Assembly: GCF_016907555.1 (NCBI RefSeq)
Contig: NZ_JAFBCE010000001.1
Span: 2,604,001 to 2,668,000 of the forward strand
DNA from: Microbacterium laevaniformans
GTDB taxonomy: Bacteria > Actinomycetota > Actinomycetes > Actinomycetales > Microbacteriaceae
Length of the DNA: 64,000 bases
Direction: 5' to 3'
The position numbers and the translations under genes are program-made. Below, piece by piece: positions 25,975-33,541 of this stretch. Position 1 is the stretch's first letter. Each line of letters opens with the position of its first letter. The notes beneath the pieces are model-generated. The model was not told where the DNA came from and did not search any database. It saw only the letters and a program-made list of their open reading frames with translations.

Positions 25975-26433
25975 CTATCCCGAGACATGGGGGTCGTTGA
26001 GGAGGTCGCCGAGGCGTCGGAGGACGTGGCTGCGCCAGCCGCCGCTCATGATGCGGCGGGCCATCTGCTGGCCGGGGTCGTCGGGGTCGAAGCCGCTGTG
26101 CTCCAGGATCAGCCGCGTGCCGTGACCCTCGGGGTGCAGGTGGAACGTGACGGTGCTGTCGAGCGGGTTGGTCCCGTCGGCATCGCGCCAGGTGATCCGC
26201 AGCCGCTCCGGGGGTCGGACTTCGAGCACTTCGCAGGCGATGGTGCCGGAGAAGTTGGTGGCCTCCACGGGCGCCGCGGTGAAGGTGAAGCGATGTCCGG
26301 CGACGGCCTGGAAATCGTTGGGCATCAGCCATTGGGACATGAGGTCGGGAGTCGTCAGGGCGCGCCAGACCTTCGCGGGCGGGTGCGGGTAGAACTGGTC
26401 GACCCGGATCGTGGTGAGGTCCTCGACCGTCAT
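25975..26433 (-). CDS. SRPBCC/AHSA1-like protein
   Basis: A 152-residue START-like hydrophobic-pocket protein of the AHSA1 branch. Its opening FYPHPPAKVWRALTTPDLMSQWLMP and the later STVTFHLHPEGHGTRLILEHSGF with a final GGWRSHVLRRLGDLL are typical. These are often co-encoded with ArsR-type regulators, as here (start overlaps the ArsR stop by 4 bases). It is the last gene of the five-gene operon that starts at 28886. The bound ligand is unknown. Confidence 0.88.
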   Translation of the reverse strand: MTVEDLTTIRVDQFYPHPPAKVWRALTTPDLMSQWLMPNDFQAVAGHRFTFTAAPVEATNFSGTIACEVLEVRPPERLRITWRDADGTNPLDSTVTFHLHPEGHGTRLILEHSGFDPDDPGQQMARRIMSGGWRSHVLRRLGDLLNDPHVSG

Positions 26434-26780
26434 GCGCCGCCGTCCTCATCGGGCATGGCATCGAGCACCGCGCCCAGTCCGGTCAGGCGGCCGCGCCAGA
26501 ACCGTTCGTAGGGGGTGAGCCAGTCGTGCAGTTCGGTGAGCGGGTCGGCGTTGAGCGAGTAGCGGCGGTAGCGACCATCGCGAGTCTCGGTGACCAGGCC
26601 GGACTCCCGGAGCTCACGCAGGTGCTCGGATACCGAGGGCCGTGCCATGTCGAACTGTGCGGCGATGTCGGATGCTGAGCGTGGGCCGTCGAGCAGGAGG
26701 TCCAGCACCTCGCGCCTGGTGGGATTGGCGAGGGCTGCGAGCACCCGGTCGACGGGGAGGGAGTGGGTTCGGCGGGTCAT
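26430..26780 (-). CDS. ArsR-family regulator
   Basis: A 116-residue winged-helix protein. LAALANPTRREVLDLLLDGPRSASDIA leads into the recognition helix ARPSVSEHLRELRESGLV, with the wing ETRDGRYRRYSL. No metal-binding Cys pair is present, so an organic ligand or partner is more likely than a metal. Fourth gene of the operon; its probable operator is the double dyad at 28901-28941. Confidence 0.9.
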   Translation of the reverse strand: MTRRTHSLPVDRVLAALANPTRREVLDLLLDGPRSASDIAAQFDMARPSVSEHLRELRESGLVTETRDGRYRRYSLNADPLTELHDWLTPYERFWRGRLTGLGAVLDAMPDEDGGA

Positions 26781-26788
26781 CGGAGTTC

Positions 26789-27589
26789 CTAGCGTCGTCG
26801 GTCGAGGCCGACCGCGACGGCGGCGGAGACGATCAGGATCGCCGCCATCCAGGCCAGTCCGACCAGCACATAGTAGCCGCCGTCGTGCGGTGCGCCGGCG
26901 ATGCCCGCGTCGCCGTGGGCGAGCCATCTGGCGGCCTGGACGAGTACCGTCACGGGCTGGTTGTCGCCGAAGCCGCGCAGCCAGTCCGGCATCGACTCGG
27001 CCGGCACGAAAGCGCCGGACACGAATGTGAACGGCAGCACGATGAAGCCGATGCCTTGCGCCGCCTGCACGTTGCGGGTTGCGACCCCGGCGAGGATGAA
27101 GACCCACCCGAAGGTGAGCGCGACGAGCAGGCACCATCCAAGCACGCCGAGCAGCCCGAGTACTCCGGCCTCCGGCCGGAAGCCGACCGCGAGGGCGACT
27201 CCGGCGGTCACGACGAGGGTGAATGCGGAGAGTCCGAGCTGCGCGATCGCTCGCCCGGCGAGTGCGGCCGAAGGCGCGATCGGCAGGGACTTGAGGCGGT
27301 CGGTGACCCCGGAACCCATGTCCTCAGCGACCGCGCCGCCGACGCCGATCACCGAGAACAGCATGCTCACCACGAGCAGGTTCGGCGCGAGGAACTGCAC
27401 GTAGTCCAGGCTCCCGGTGCCGATCGCGCCGCCGAAGACGTAGCGGACGATGAGCAGGAACACCACGCTCTGCACCACGGACATGATGACCACGGCCGGC
27501 GTGCGGAGCGTGGCGAGCGCGTGCCGGCGGGCCACCGCGAGCAGGGCGACCGGCCAGACGGTGTGCCGGGGCGTCGTCGTGGCGGTCAT
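26789..27589 (-). CDS. ABC-2 type transporter permease (DrrB-like)
   Basis: A 266-residue membrane protein with six hydrophobic segments. It has the DrrB-like order: ARRHALATLRTPAVVIMSVVQ, ALAGRAIAQLG after TM2, and FVSGAFVPAESMPDWLRGFGD NQPVT before the last helix, which is the ABC-2 signature region. It pairs with the ATPase gene whose stop overlaps its start by 4 bases. The pair probably exports a drug-like or lipid molecule. Confidence 0.92.
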   Translation of the reverse strand: MTATTTPRHTVWPVALLAVARRHALATLRTPAVVIMSVVQSVVFLLIVRYVFGGAIGTGSLDYVQFLAPNLLVVSMLFSVIGVGGAVAEDMGSGVTDRLKSLPIAPSAALAGRAIAQLGLSAFTLVVTAGVALAVGFRPEAGVLGLLGVLGWCLLVALTFGWVFILAGVATRNVQAAQGIGFIVLPFTFVSGAFVPAESMPDWLRGFGDNQPVTVLVQAARWLAHGDAGIAGAPHDGGYYVLVGLAWMAAILIVSAAVAVGLDRRR

Positions 27590-28527
27590 CGGGCGCTTTC
27601 TGTCTTGTCGGTGCCGACGAGGTCGAGGAACACGTCATCGAGCGTGGGTCGGCGGATGGTCAGCTCGCGCAACTCGATCCCACGGGCAGCAAGGTCGGCG
27701 AAGACGCCGAGCGCTTCGCGCGCGCCTTCCCGTGAGGTCCAGATGACGGTCATCCCGTCCTCGCCGATCCGCGCATCATCGGGAGCGGACTCCGCTGCGA
27801 GGATTGCGTGCTCGGGCCGGTCGACTGCGATGGTGACCGTCTCGTCGGCGACGCGGGACTTGAGCTGAGCGGGTGAGCCATGCGCGACCACTTCGCCACC
27901 GTCGATGACGATCACGTTGCCTGCCAGCGCGTCGGCCTCTTCCAGGTATTGGGTCGTCAGCAGCACGTCTGTCCCTTGTCGGGTCAGGTCGATCACGGCG
28001 TCCCAGAGCTGGCGGCGGCTGAGCGGATCGAGCCCGGTTGTCGGCTCATCCATCAGGATGAGCGCGGGACGGGCGACGAGACTGACAGCCAGATCGAGGC
28101 GACGGCGAGTGCCGCCGCTGTAGGTGCCAGCGATGCGATCCGCGACGTCCTCCAATCCGAGCCGTCCGAGCGCCTCATCTGCCGCAGTTCGCGCGGCCCG
28201 GGCGCCGAGGCCGCTGAGTCTGCCGAACACCTGGAGATTCTCGCGGCCGGTCAGCTTCGGTTCGACCGCCGCATGCTGGCCCGCCAGCCCGATCACGCCC
28301 CGCACGTTCGCCGGGTGCCGAACGATGTCGTATCCGGCCACTCGCGCGGTGCCGCTCTCGGGTCGCAGGACGGTGGAGAGGATCGAGACCAGGGTCGTCT
28401 TCCCTGCGCCGTTCGGCCCCAGGAGTGCGTGCACCGTGCCACGTTCCAGCTCCAGGTCGACGCCCCGGAGCGCGGTCACCCCCCGGTAGGACTTCGTCAG
28501 CCCCTCGGTCTCGATGATCGCGGGCAT
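27586..28527 (-). CDS. ABC transporter ATPase (DrrA-like)
   Basis: A 313-residue ATPase. It has Walker A GPNGAGKTT, the Q-loop in GLAGQHAAVEPKLTG, signature YSGGTRRRLDLAVSL, Walker B LILMDEPTTGLDP, and the DrrA-type C-terminal domain with the ELTIRRPTLDDVFLDLVG end. I place the start at ATG 28527 (MPAIIETEGL), which overlaps the VOC stop (TGATG); the reading frame is open further upstream but inside the VOC gene. Confidence 0.94.
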   Translation of the reverse strand: MPAIIETEGLTKSYRGVTALRGVDLELERGTVHALLGPNGAGKTTLVSILSTVLRPESGTARVAGYDIVRHPANVRGVIGLAGQHAAVEPKLTGRENLQVFGRLSGLGARAARTAADEALGRLGLEDVADRIAGTYSGGTRRRLDLAVSLVARPALILMDEPTTGLDPLSRRQLWDAVIDLTRQGTDVLLTTQYLEEADALAGNVIVIDGGEVVAHGSPAQLKSRVADETVTIAVDRPEHAILAAESAPDDARIGEDGMTVIWTSREGAREALGVFADLAARGIELRELTIRRPTLDDVFLDLVGTDKTESAR

Positions 28528-28886
28528 CAGGCGGCCGACAGCACGAACCCGTTGCCGTCCGGGTCCGAGAATGTCGCCTCCAGCCCCCACGGCATCTGGG
28601 TCGGCCCGGAGACCTCGACGCCCGCTTCCCGAAGTTCGGTCGCCGCGGTCTCGACGTCGGGAACCGCGAGCATGATTCCGCGCGCGGTCCCGGCCTGGAT
28701 GCCGGGGAACGGGCGCAGCAGGAGCACGCCGGTCTGCGCGCTCTGCGGCACCACCTCCAGCCAGCGGTGTTCACCGTTGGAGACGTCCTGGCGGACGGTG
28801 AGGCCGAGCTTGTGGGCGTAGAAGGCGAGGGCGGCGTCCTGGTCCGCGACGAACAACGTGATGCTCTTCAGGTTCGAGACTGTCAT
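28527..28886 (-). CDS. VOC-fold (glyoxalase/bleomycin-resistance-like) protein
   Basis: A 119-residue VOC protein. The first beta-alpha unit is SITLFVADQDAALAFYAHKLGL, then HRWLEVVP, and the closing FSDPDGNGFVL. It leads an operon with an ABC exporter, an ArsR regulator and an SRPBCC protein, an arrangement that suggests binding and export of a toxic small molecule. A promoter with TTGACA, 18 bases and TAAAGT predicts transcription starting at or one base before the ATG at 28886, so the mRNA looks leaderless. The upstream in-frame GTG at 28895 lies before that point. Confidence 0.88.
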   Translation of the reverse strand: MTVSNLKSITLFVADQDAALAFYAHKLGLTVRQDVSNGEHRWLEVVPQSAQTGVLLLRPFPGIQAGTARGIMLAVPDVETAATELREAGVEVSGPTQMPWGLEATFSDPDGNGFVLSAA

Positions 28887-28893
28887 GTCACCC

Positions 28894-28941
28894 ACTTTAG
28901 GTAGGCATTATCCTACGTGTCAAACGTAGGTGAAAACCTAC
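28894..28941 (-). promoter_or_regulatory. Promoter and two 16-bp dyads GTAGG-N6-CCTAC
   Basis: Reading on the minus strand, the -35 TTGACA is at 28923-28918 and the -10 TAAAGT at 28899-28894. Two dyads flank the -35: 28901-28916 and 28926-28941 (the second a perfect GTAGGT-gaaa-ACCTAC). Their centres are 25 bases apart. One dyad fills the spacer, the other lies just upstream of the -35. This is a convincing repressor site pair, most likely for the ArsR protein encoded in the same operon. Confidence 0.7.
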
Positions 28942-28945
28942 AGAA

Positions 28946-29257
28946 GGTTGAGGGGTGACATGGATCGGGTACCACACGACGTTGGGCGCGGCGCTCGACT
29001 CGGTGAGTCTCGCGCTCCTGAACCTCCCGCGCAGGCGATCCCCCGGACGGCGTGCAGCGAACGAGTCACCCCGAACGCGGCCCGGTAGCGCCGCGTACGT
29101 CACCGCGATGCATCGCAAGGGCAAGGTTGGGGAGGGCGAAGCTGGATGCTTCCAGCCGATCATCGCCCGCACACGCCGCCATGCGGGTCGGGCTCGGTCC
29201 ACTGTCCCGTCTTGCGTCCCTCCGCATCGCAGGCTTTCGGCGAGTCCTCAGACACGC
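28946..29257. other. Intergenic stretch without a recognisable gene
   Basis: This 312-base stretch lies upstream of the VOC/ABC operon and downstream of the second VOC gene. Open frames exist on both strands, but none gives a protein-like sequence that I recognise. I see no tRNA, hairpin terminator or repeat. Confidence 0.5.
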
Positions 29258-29650
29258 TCATGCCGGGCTGGCGAGCTGGATAAGGTTGCCGCACGTGTCG
29301 TCGAGGACGGCGGTGACGACCGGCCCCATCACGGTCGGCTCCTGCGTGAAACGGACGCCCTTCGCGGTGAGCTCGGCGTGCGCCGCCGCCGCATCATCGA
29401 CGGCGAAGGACGCCGCTGGGATGCCGTCGGCGACGAGCGCGGCCTTGTACGCCCTTGCAGCCGGGTGCTGGTCGGGCTCGAGCAGCAGCTCTGTGCCGTC
29501 AGGGTCATCGGGGCCGACGACCGTGAGCCAGCGGAACTCCCCGACGGGCACATCGGTCTTCGGCAGGAAGCCCAGCCTCTCCGTGTAGAAGTCGAGTGCC
29601 TTGGCCTGCTCGTCGACGAACACGCTCGTCACGTTGATACGGATGCCCAT
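29258..29650 (-). CDS. VOC-fold (glyoxalase-like) protein
   Basis: A 130-residue VOC protein. Its opening is VTSVFVDEQAKALDFYTERLGF, then FRWLTVVGPDD and the end VLDDTCGNLIQLASP, as in the glyoxalase/lactoylglutathione-lyase-like branch that binds small molecules. The gene follows an ArsR gene by three bases, forming a two-gene operon with its own operator. It resembles the VOC protein at 28527 in general plan, but the two are not close copies. Confidence 0.88.
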   Translation of the reverse strand: MGIRINVTSVFVDEQAKALDFYTERLGFLPKTDVPVGEFRWLTVVGPDDPDGTELLLEPDQHPAARAYKAALVADGIPAASFAVDDAAAAHAELTAKGVRFTQEPTVMGPVVTAVLDDTCGNLIQLASPA

Positions 29651-29653
29651 GAG

Positions 29654-29932
29654 TCATTCCTTAGGTTCGGCGGGCCAGCGCTCGACGATCTCGCGCAGCG
29701 GCTCCGTGTGCAGGTGGTGGAGCTTCGTCCGCCCCGAACGGCGCGAGCTGACGAGGCCCGCGTCCTCCAGGACGGCCAGGTGCTGGGAGATCGCCTGCCT
29801 GCTCGATGTGATGCCGTGCCGCATGACCAGCCGGCTGCACAGCTCGAAAAGGCTCTGCCCATCCCGCTCCGCCAGCTCATCGAGGATGAACCGCCGGGTC
29901 GGATCGGCGAGCGCCTGGTAGACGTCTCCCAC
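29654..29932 (-). CDS. ArsR-family regulator, likely leaderless
   Basis: A winged-helix protein of 92 residues. VYQALADPTRRFILDELAERDGQ and the helix SRQAISQHLAVLEDAGLV are typical. There is no metal-binding Cys motif of the arsenic or cadmium sensors. The frame extends to a TTG at 29950, but the promoter (TTGACA, 18 bases, TATTGT) predicts a transcription start at about 29932-29933, exactly at the GTG of GTG-GGA-GAC-GTC. I therefore use this GTG and infer a leaderless mRNA. Confidence 0.85.
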   Translation of the reverse strand: MGDVYQALADPTRRFILDELAERDGQSLFELCSRLVMRHGITSSRQAISQHLAVLEDAGLVSSRRSGRTKLHHLHTEPLREIVERWPAEPKE

Positions 29933-29939
29933 TCCGATC

Positions 29940-29969
29940 ACAATAGGCAAGTAGACACTTGCATGTCAA
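29940..29969 (-). promoter_or_regulatory. Promoter with 16-bp dyad GCAAGT-N4-ACTTGC in the spacer
   Basis: On the minus strand the -35 TTGACA is at 29969-29964 and the -10 TATTGT at 29945-29940. The perfect dyad GCAAGT-N4-ACTTGC (29947-29962) fills the 18-base spacer. A repressor bound there would block RNA polymerase, so it is the expected autoregulatory site of the ArsR gene just downstream. Confidence 0.7.
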
Positions 29970-30080
29970 CATCGCGTCGCTCATCTGGATCAAATCAGAC
30001 TTGATCAACACGGCCTAGGTGCGACGCATGTTGAGGGTGTAGCCGGGGGTCGGGCGGCGGTGGCTGGATAGGGGTCGAGG

Positions 30081-30398
30081 TCACCCGGGACCGGAAGTTC
30101 CTACACTCACCATCCGGAAGACCTCGACGTGCTCAACGCTACCTTCGCCGCGCCTTGCCTCACCACGTTCTGCCGCCTCGATGAGCTCGGCCTCGAGGCC
30201 GTCGGGCAGCATCTCGACGCGGATCGGGCGGTGATCGGCCTCGAAACAGGCCCGGCCGCCCTCGACGTTGATCGCCCGCGGGAAAGGATCCGGCGACGAC
30301 GCGAACCTCGACCGCCACATCGATGCCACGGGTCGCTGCACACCGGCCAGCCGGGCGACGCCGGCCAGGTCGATGAGGAGCGAAGGCGCTGTGGACAT
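30081..30398 (-). pseudogene. Remnant of an HTH-containing protein (possibly DNA-methylase N-terminus)
   Basis: The first about 55 codons are protein-like: LLIDLAGVARLAGVQRPVAS with MWRSRF and DPFPRAINVEGGRACFEAD. This reads as a small DNA-binding helix-turn-helix of the kind found at the start of some actinobacterial N-6 DNA methylases and related proteins. After FEAD the sequence no longer follows a family pattern and the frame ends at 30081. It looks like a 5' end fused to unrelated DNA. Confidence 0.4.
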
Positions 30399-30599
30399 GG
30401 GGCCAACCTACTCCGCACCAGGAATTACTGCCGTCTCATGGCGATAAGGCGGCTTATCACAGGCCTGTTCTTTCCCGACACGGTTCTGTTCCACGATCTG
30501 TTTGGCGGCATCACGTCGCTGTCGCAGGCGGGGCGTTGCGGGGGGCCGCCCCGTCTGCGGGTTCCACCTCCCGCCCCTGAAGATGCTCATGACCCCCAT

Positions 30600-30759
30600 C
30601 ACACCGGCAGGCGGCGGCGCGACCGACGTCGTCGCGGACGCGGTCTCGTTCCTTGTCTCCGACCGCGCGTCGCGCACGACCGAAGCATCACTCGATGTGA
30701 GCGGAGGAAGCACCATCGGCGGCCGACGATCCGGAACCGGTACGGTCGCGCTGCGCTAG
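30600..30759 (+). pseudogene. C-terminal fragment of a short-chain dehydrogenase/reductase
   Basis: In the frame ending at TAG 30757-30759, VADAVSFLVSDRASRTTEAS with LDVSGGSTIGG matches the standard SDR C-terminus (A..V.FL.SD.AS..TG..L.V.GG). The catalytic YxxxK and the NAD-binding part are absent. Sequence from 30400 to 30600 shows no recognisable gene. Together with the HTH remnant this marks an eroded zone. Confidence 0.55.
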
Positions 30760-30877
30760 TAGTCGCCGTCGAGCTCACCGACCCCGTGAGCGTCGCCCCG
30801 CGCTGGGATAGATCGACCGCTCGTCGCGCTGAGGAGATCACCCTGACCTTCACCACCGTCCTCATAGGCTGGAAGCC

Positions 30878-31756
30878 ATGAGTCTCATCGACCCGAAAGC
30901 CGCGGCCGCCGAACGGGATCGAAAGCTCGTCGGCTCGCCGCGGGCACTGACGGCCACCCTCCTCTGGGGGCTCGCGGGGTTCGCCGCCGCAGCGATCATC
31001 GGCTTCGGCATCGGCGGCTTCTTCGACCAGGTACGCATCGTGTCGATCAACAGCGTATTCAGCACCTGGGACGGCGGCGTCCCCGTCGCCGTCCGATCGA
31101 CGGCCCTGCCGGTCGGCATCATCGCCAGCATCATCACAATGGGCGCCTACTCGGCGTGGAACCACCGCTACACGGGCCGGCGCACGTACTACGCCTTCCT
31201 CGGCCCGGCATCGATCGTCCTCCTCGGCCTCGCGACCGGCGTGCTCCTCTCGCTGCCGATGTGGGCGGCGCCGGATGCCGTGGGCGTCGCTGTCGACCCC
31301 GTCTTCCACGAGGACGAGGCCTGGGGCGTCGGTGCGTGGATCATGTACACCGGTATCTGGTGGCTGCCGGGCATCTTCATCGCCCTGGGTCTCACCAGCA
31401 TCATCGGCCGCCTGCGCGCGCAGCGCTTCCGCCGGCGCAACGCCGACCTGGCCGCCGAACTCCTGACCACCGGCCGTCTCGTCGACGCCGAGGTCACCTC
31501 GTCGCCGCAGCTGTCGACGGAGGCGATGGCCGCCGCGCGCGCGGCGGTCTCCCTCACGTTCGCGTTCGATGACGGCCAGGGTGCGCGCCGCTGGGTCACC
31601 TGCCTGGCCCTCCTGCCGCCGCGCGAAGTGCCCGCAGAGGGCGCGTCGCGCCCTCTGGTGTTCGACCCCCGCACGCCCTCCGACGTGAAGCGGATCTTCG
31701 TCTCTCCGACGGGAGACCTCGAGCCCTCGGCGTTCGTCGCCGTGCGCGCCGCCTGA
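30878..31756 (+). CDS. Membrane protein of unknown function (DUF3592-like plan)
   Basis: A 292-residue protein with four hydrophobic segments in the first 180 residues: ATLLWGLAGFAAAAIIGFG, LPVGIIASIITMGAY, GPASIVLLGLATGVLLSL and GIWWLPGIFIALGLTSII. A soluble C-terminal domain of about 110 residues contains ELLTTGRLVDAEVTS and SLTFAFDDGQGARRWVTC, resembling DUF3592-type domains. No enzyme motif is visible. It stands alone between the eroded region and a convergent gene. Confidence 0.7.
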   Translation: MSLIDPKAAAAERDRKLVGSPRALTATLLWGLAGFAAAAIIGFGIGGFFDQVRIVSINSVFSTWDGGVPVAVRSTALPVGIIASIITMGAYSAWNHRYTGRRTYYAFLGPASIVLLGLATGVLLSLPMWAAPDAVGVAVDPVFHEDEAWGVGAWIMYTGIWWLPGIFIALGLTSIIGRLRAQRFRRRNADLAAELLTTGRLVDAEVTSSPQLSTEAMAAARAAVSLTFAFDDGQGARRWVTCLALLPPREVPAEGASRPLVFDPRTPSDVKRIFVSPTGDLEPSAFVAVRAA

Positions 31757-31869
31757 GTCGGACACCGACGCCGACGCGCCTGGTACCTTTCCCCGTGCCG
31801 CGCACCGCACGGGGGCGGGTGATCGGGGATCGTCGCGGTCGAGACAGGACGACCCCAGAGGCACGCCCG

Positions 31870-32529
31870 TCAGAGGCAGGTATCGACGACGGTCTGATCG
31901 TCGAGCACGGCGACGATCCGCTCGGCCAGCGGCCAGTACGGGGCGTAGTGCGTCGGATCGCGATTGATCTGCACCCGATGGGCGACCTCCGTGGGCGCCG
32001 TCGCCGACCGCTCCGGCTCGGGCACCTTCTCGACCATGGCGCGGTAGAACAGGCTCGCCGCCGTGTAGGGATCGAGCCGCTGCTCCCGCGTTCCCCAGCC
32101 GTCCTGCTGCTGGAACAGACCGATCGAGGTCGTGCGTGAGCCGTCGGGGTTGGTCACCCCGCTCGTCTCCCAATCGCCGTAGTCGATGTTCTGCAGACTG
32201 GACTCCCCCAGCGCCGTCATCACCGCGATCGTCTGGTCGCGCACAGGCAGTCCGGCATCGCGGCCGGCCGCCACGATGCTGCGTGCGTTGTCGAGCTGCT
32301 GCCGCCCGAATCCCTCGGCCTCCGCGCAGACGGCGGCATGGCGCACGGCCTGCCCGATCGCCACCCCCGCCACGCCCAGCCCGATGGCGAGCACGGCCAC
32401 CACCGCTAAGGCGACCGCCCGGCGACGTCGCAGCTGACGTCGCCGCCGGGCGCTGAGGGCCGGACGGCGACGAACGGGCCGACGCCTCGTCGAGCCGCCG
32501 CGGCCGGATGTCGAGGAGCGCGAGGTCAC
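31870..32529 (-). CDS. Membrane-anchored lysozyme-like (peptidoglycan) protein
   Basis: A 219-residue protein. The Arg-rich first 38 residues precede one membrane helix (AVALAVVAVLAIGLGVAGVAIG). The extracytoplasmic part resembles the transglycosylase-like domain found in actinobacterial wall hydrolases. It has TAIVMTALGESSLQNIDYGDW-like sequence with a plausible catalytic Glu, then TSIGLFQQQDGWGTREQRLDP and ASLFYRAMV. Catalysis is not proven by sequence. The start is GTG 32529. It is convergent to the preceding gene. Confidence 0.7.
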   Translation of the reverse strand: MTSRSSTSGRGGSTRRRPVRRRPALSARRRRQLRRRRAVALAVVAVLAIGLGVAGVAIGQAVRHAAVCAEAEGFGRQQLDNARSIVAAGRDAGLPVRDQTIAVMTALGESSLQNIDYGDWETSGVTNPDGSRTTSIGLFQQQDGWGTREQRLDPYTAASLFYRAMVEKVPEPERSATAPTEVAHRVQINRDPTHYAPYWPLAERIVAVLDDQTVVDTCL

Positions 32530-32618
32530 CGCGGCATCCTGTCACGCGCGACTATCCGTCACCCGAACGTCGGCTGATCACCGGCCGGAGGGCACCCGAC
32601 GATGGGGATGACGCCGCC

Positions 32619-33506
32619 TCAGCCGATCGGCTCCACGGCGTCGCGCACGCGGCGCCCGGCGGCGCGCACGGCGCCGATGGATGCCGCGATCACCAGGACG
32701 ATTCCCACGATCTCCAGCCACGCGAGACGCTGTCCGAGCAGTGCCCAGCCGGCCAACGCCGCGACTGCCGGGGCGAGCGACATCAGAATGGCGAACGCCG
32801 CCGCCGGTAGGCGCCGCAGCGCGATCAGCTCGAACGCGTACGGCAGCGTCGACGACAGCAGGGCGACCGCGGCGCCGAGCGCGAGCATCTCCGGCCGCAG
32901 CAGCGCTGCGCCCGCCTGGACGATGCCGAACGGCAGCGACAGCACGGCGCCGATCGCCATCGCGATGGCCAGCCCGTCCAGACGCGGGAACGCGGCACCC
33001 ACGCGCGCCGACGCGAGAATGTAGATCGCCCAGCTCGCCGCGGCGCCGAGGGCGCACAGCACGCCGAGGAGGTCGAGTCGATCCCATCCGCCGCCGGCCA
33101 GGGCGACGACGCCGATGAGTGCGACGCCGGCCCACAGCCAGGACGAACGACGGCGCCCGGCGATGATCGACAGCGCGAGCGGGCCGAGCACCTCGATCGT
33201 GACCGTCACTCCCAGCGGCAGACGTTGCAGCGCGAGGTAGAACAGCCCGTTCATCGTGCCGAGGACGACGCCGAACACGATGACATCGCGCCACGCGCTC
33301 GCCCCGTGCCCGCGCAGCCGCGGCCGCGCGACGGCCAGAAGGATCAGCGCGGAGAACGCGAGGCGCAGCATCACCATGCCCAGGGCGCCGACGTGCGGGA
33401 ACAGCGTGACCGCGATCGCGGCGCCGCCCTCCTGACACACCAGTCCGGCGACGACGAGGCCGACCGCGGCCGGCGCTCCAGATGCGGGGGTGCGCGCGGC
33501 GCTCAC
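32619..33506 (-). CDS. EamA/DMT-family transporter (RhtA-like)
   Basis: A 295-residue membrane protein with ten hydrophobic segments in two EamA repeats. Typical parts are GLVCQEGGAAIAVTLFPHVG, the LPLGVTVTIEVLGPL segment, and the second-half SLAPAVAALAGWALLGQRL with EIVGIVLVIAASIGAV. The RhtA branch exports amino acids such as threonine or homoserine. The gene is probably transcribed alone. Confidence 0.88.
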   Translation of the reverse strand: MSAARTPASGAPAAVGLVVAGLVCQEGGAAIAVTLFPHVGALGMVMLRLAFSALILLAVARPRLRGHGASAWRDVIVFGVVLGTMNGLFYLALQRLPLGVTVTIEVLGPLALSIIAGRRRSSWLWAGVALIGVVALAGGGWDRLDLLGVLCALGAAASWAIYILASARVGAAFPRLDGLAIAMAIGAVLSLPFGIVQAGAALLRPEMLALGAAVALLSSTLPYAFELIALRRLPAAAFAILMSLAPAVAALAGWALLGQRLAWLEIVGIVLVIAASIGAVRAAGRRVRDAVEPIG

Positions 33507-33541
33507 GCGGCGCTCATCGGCAGCTCACACCGTGCTCGATC

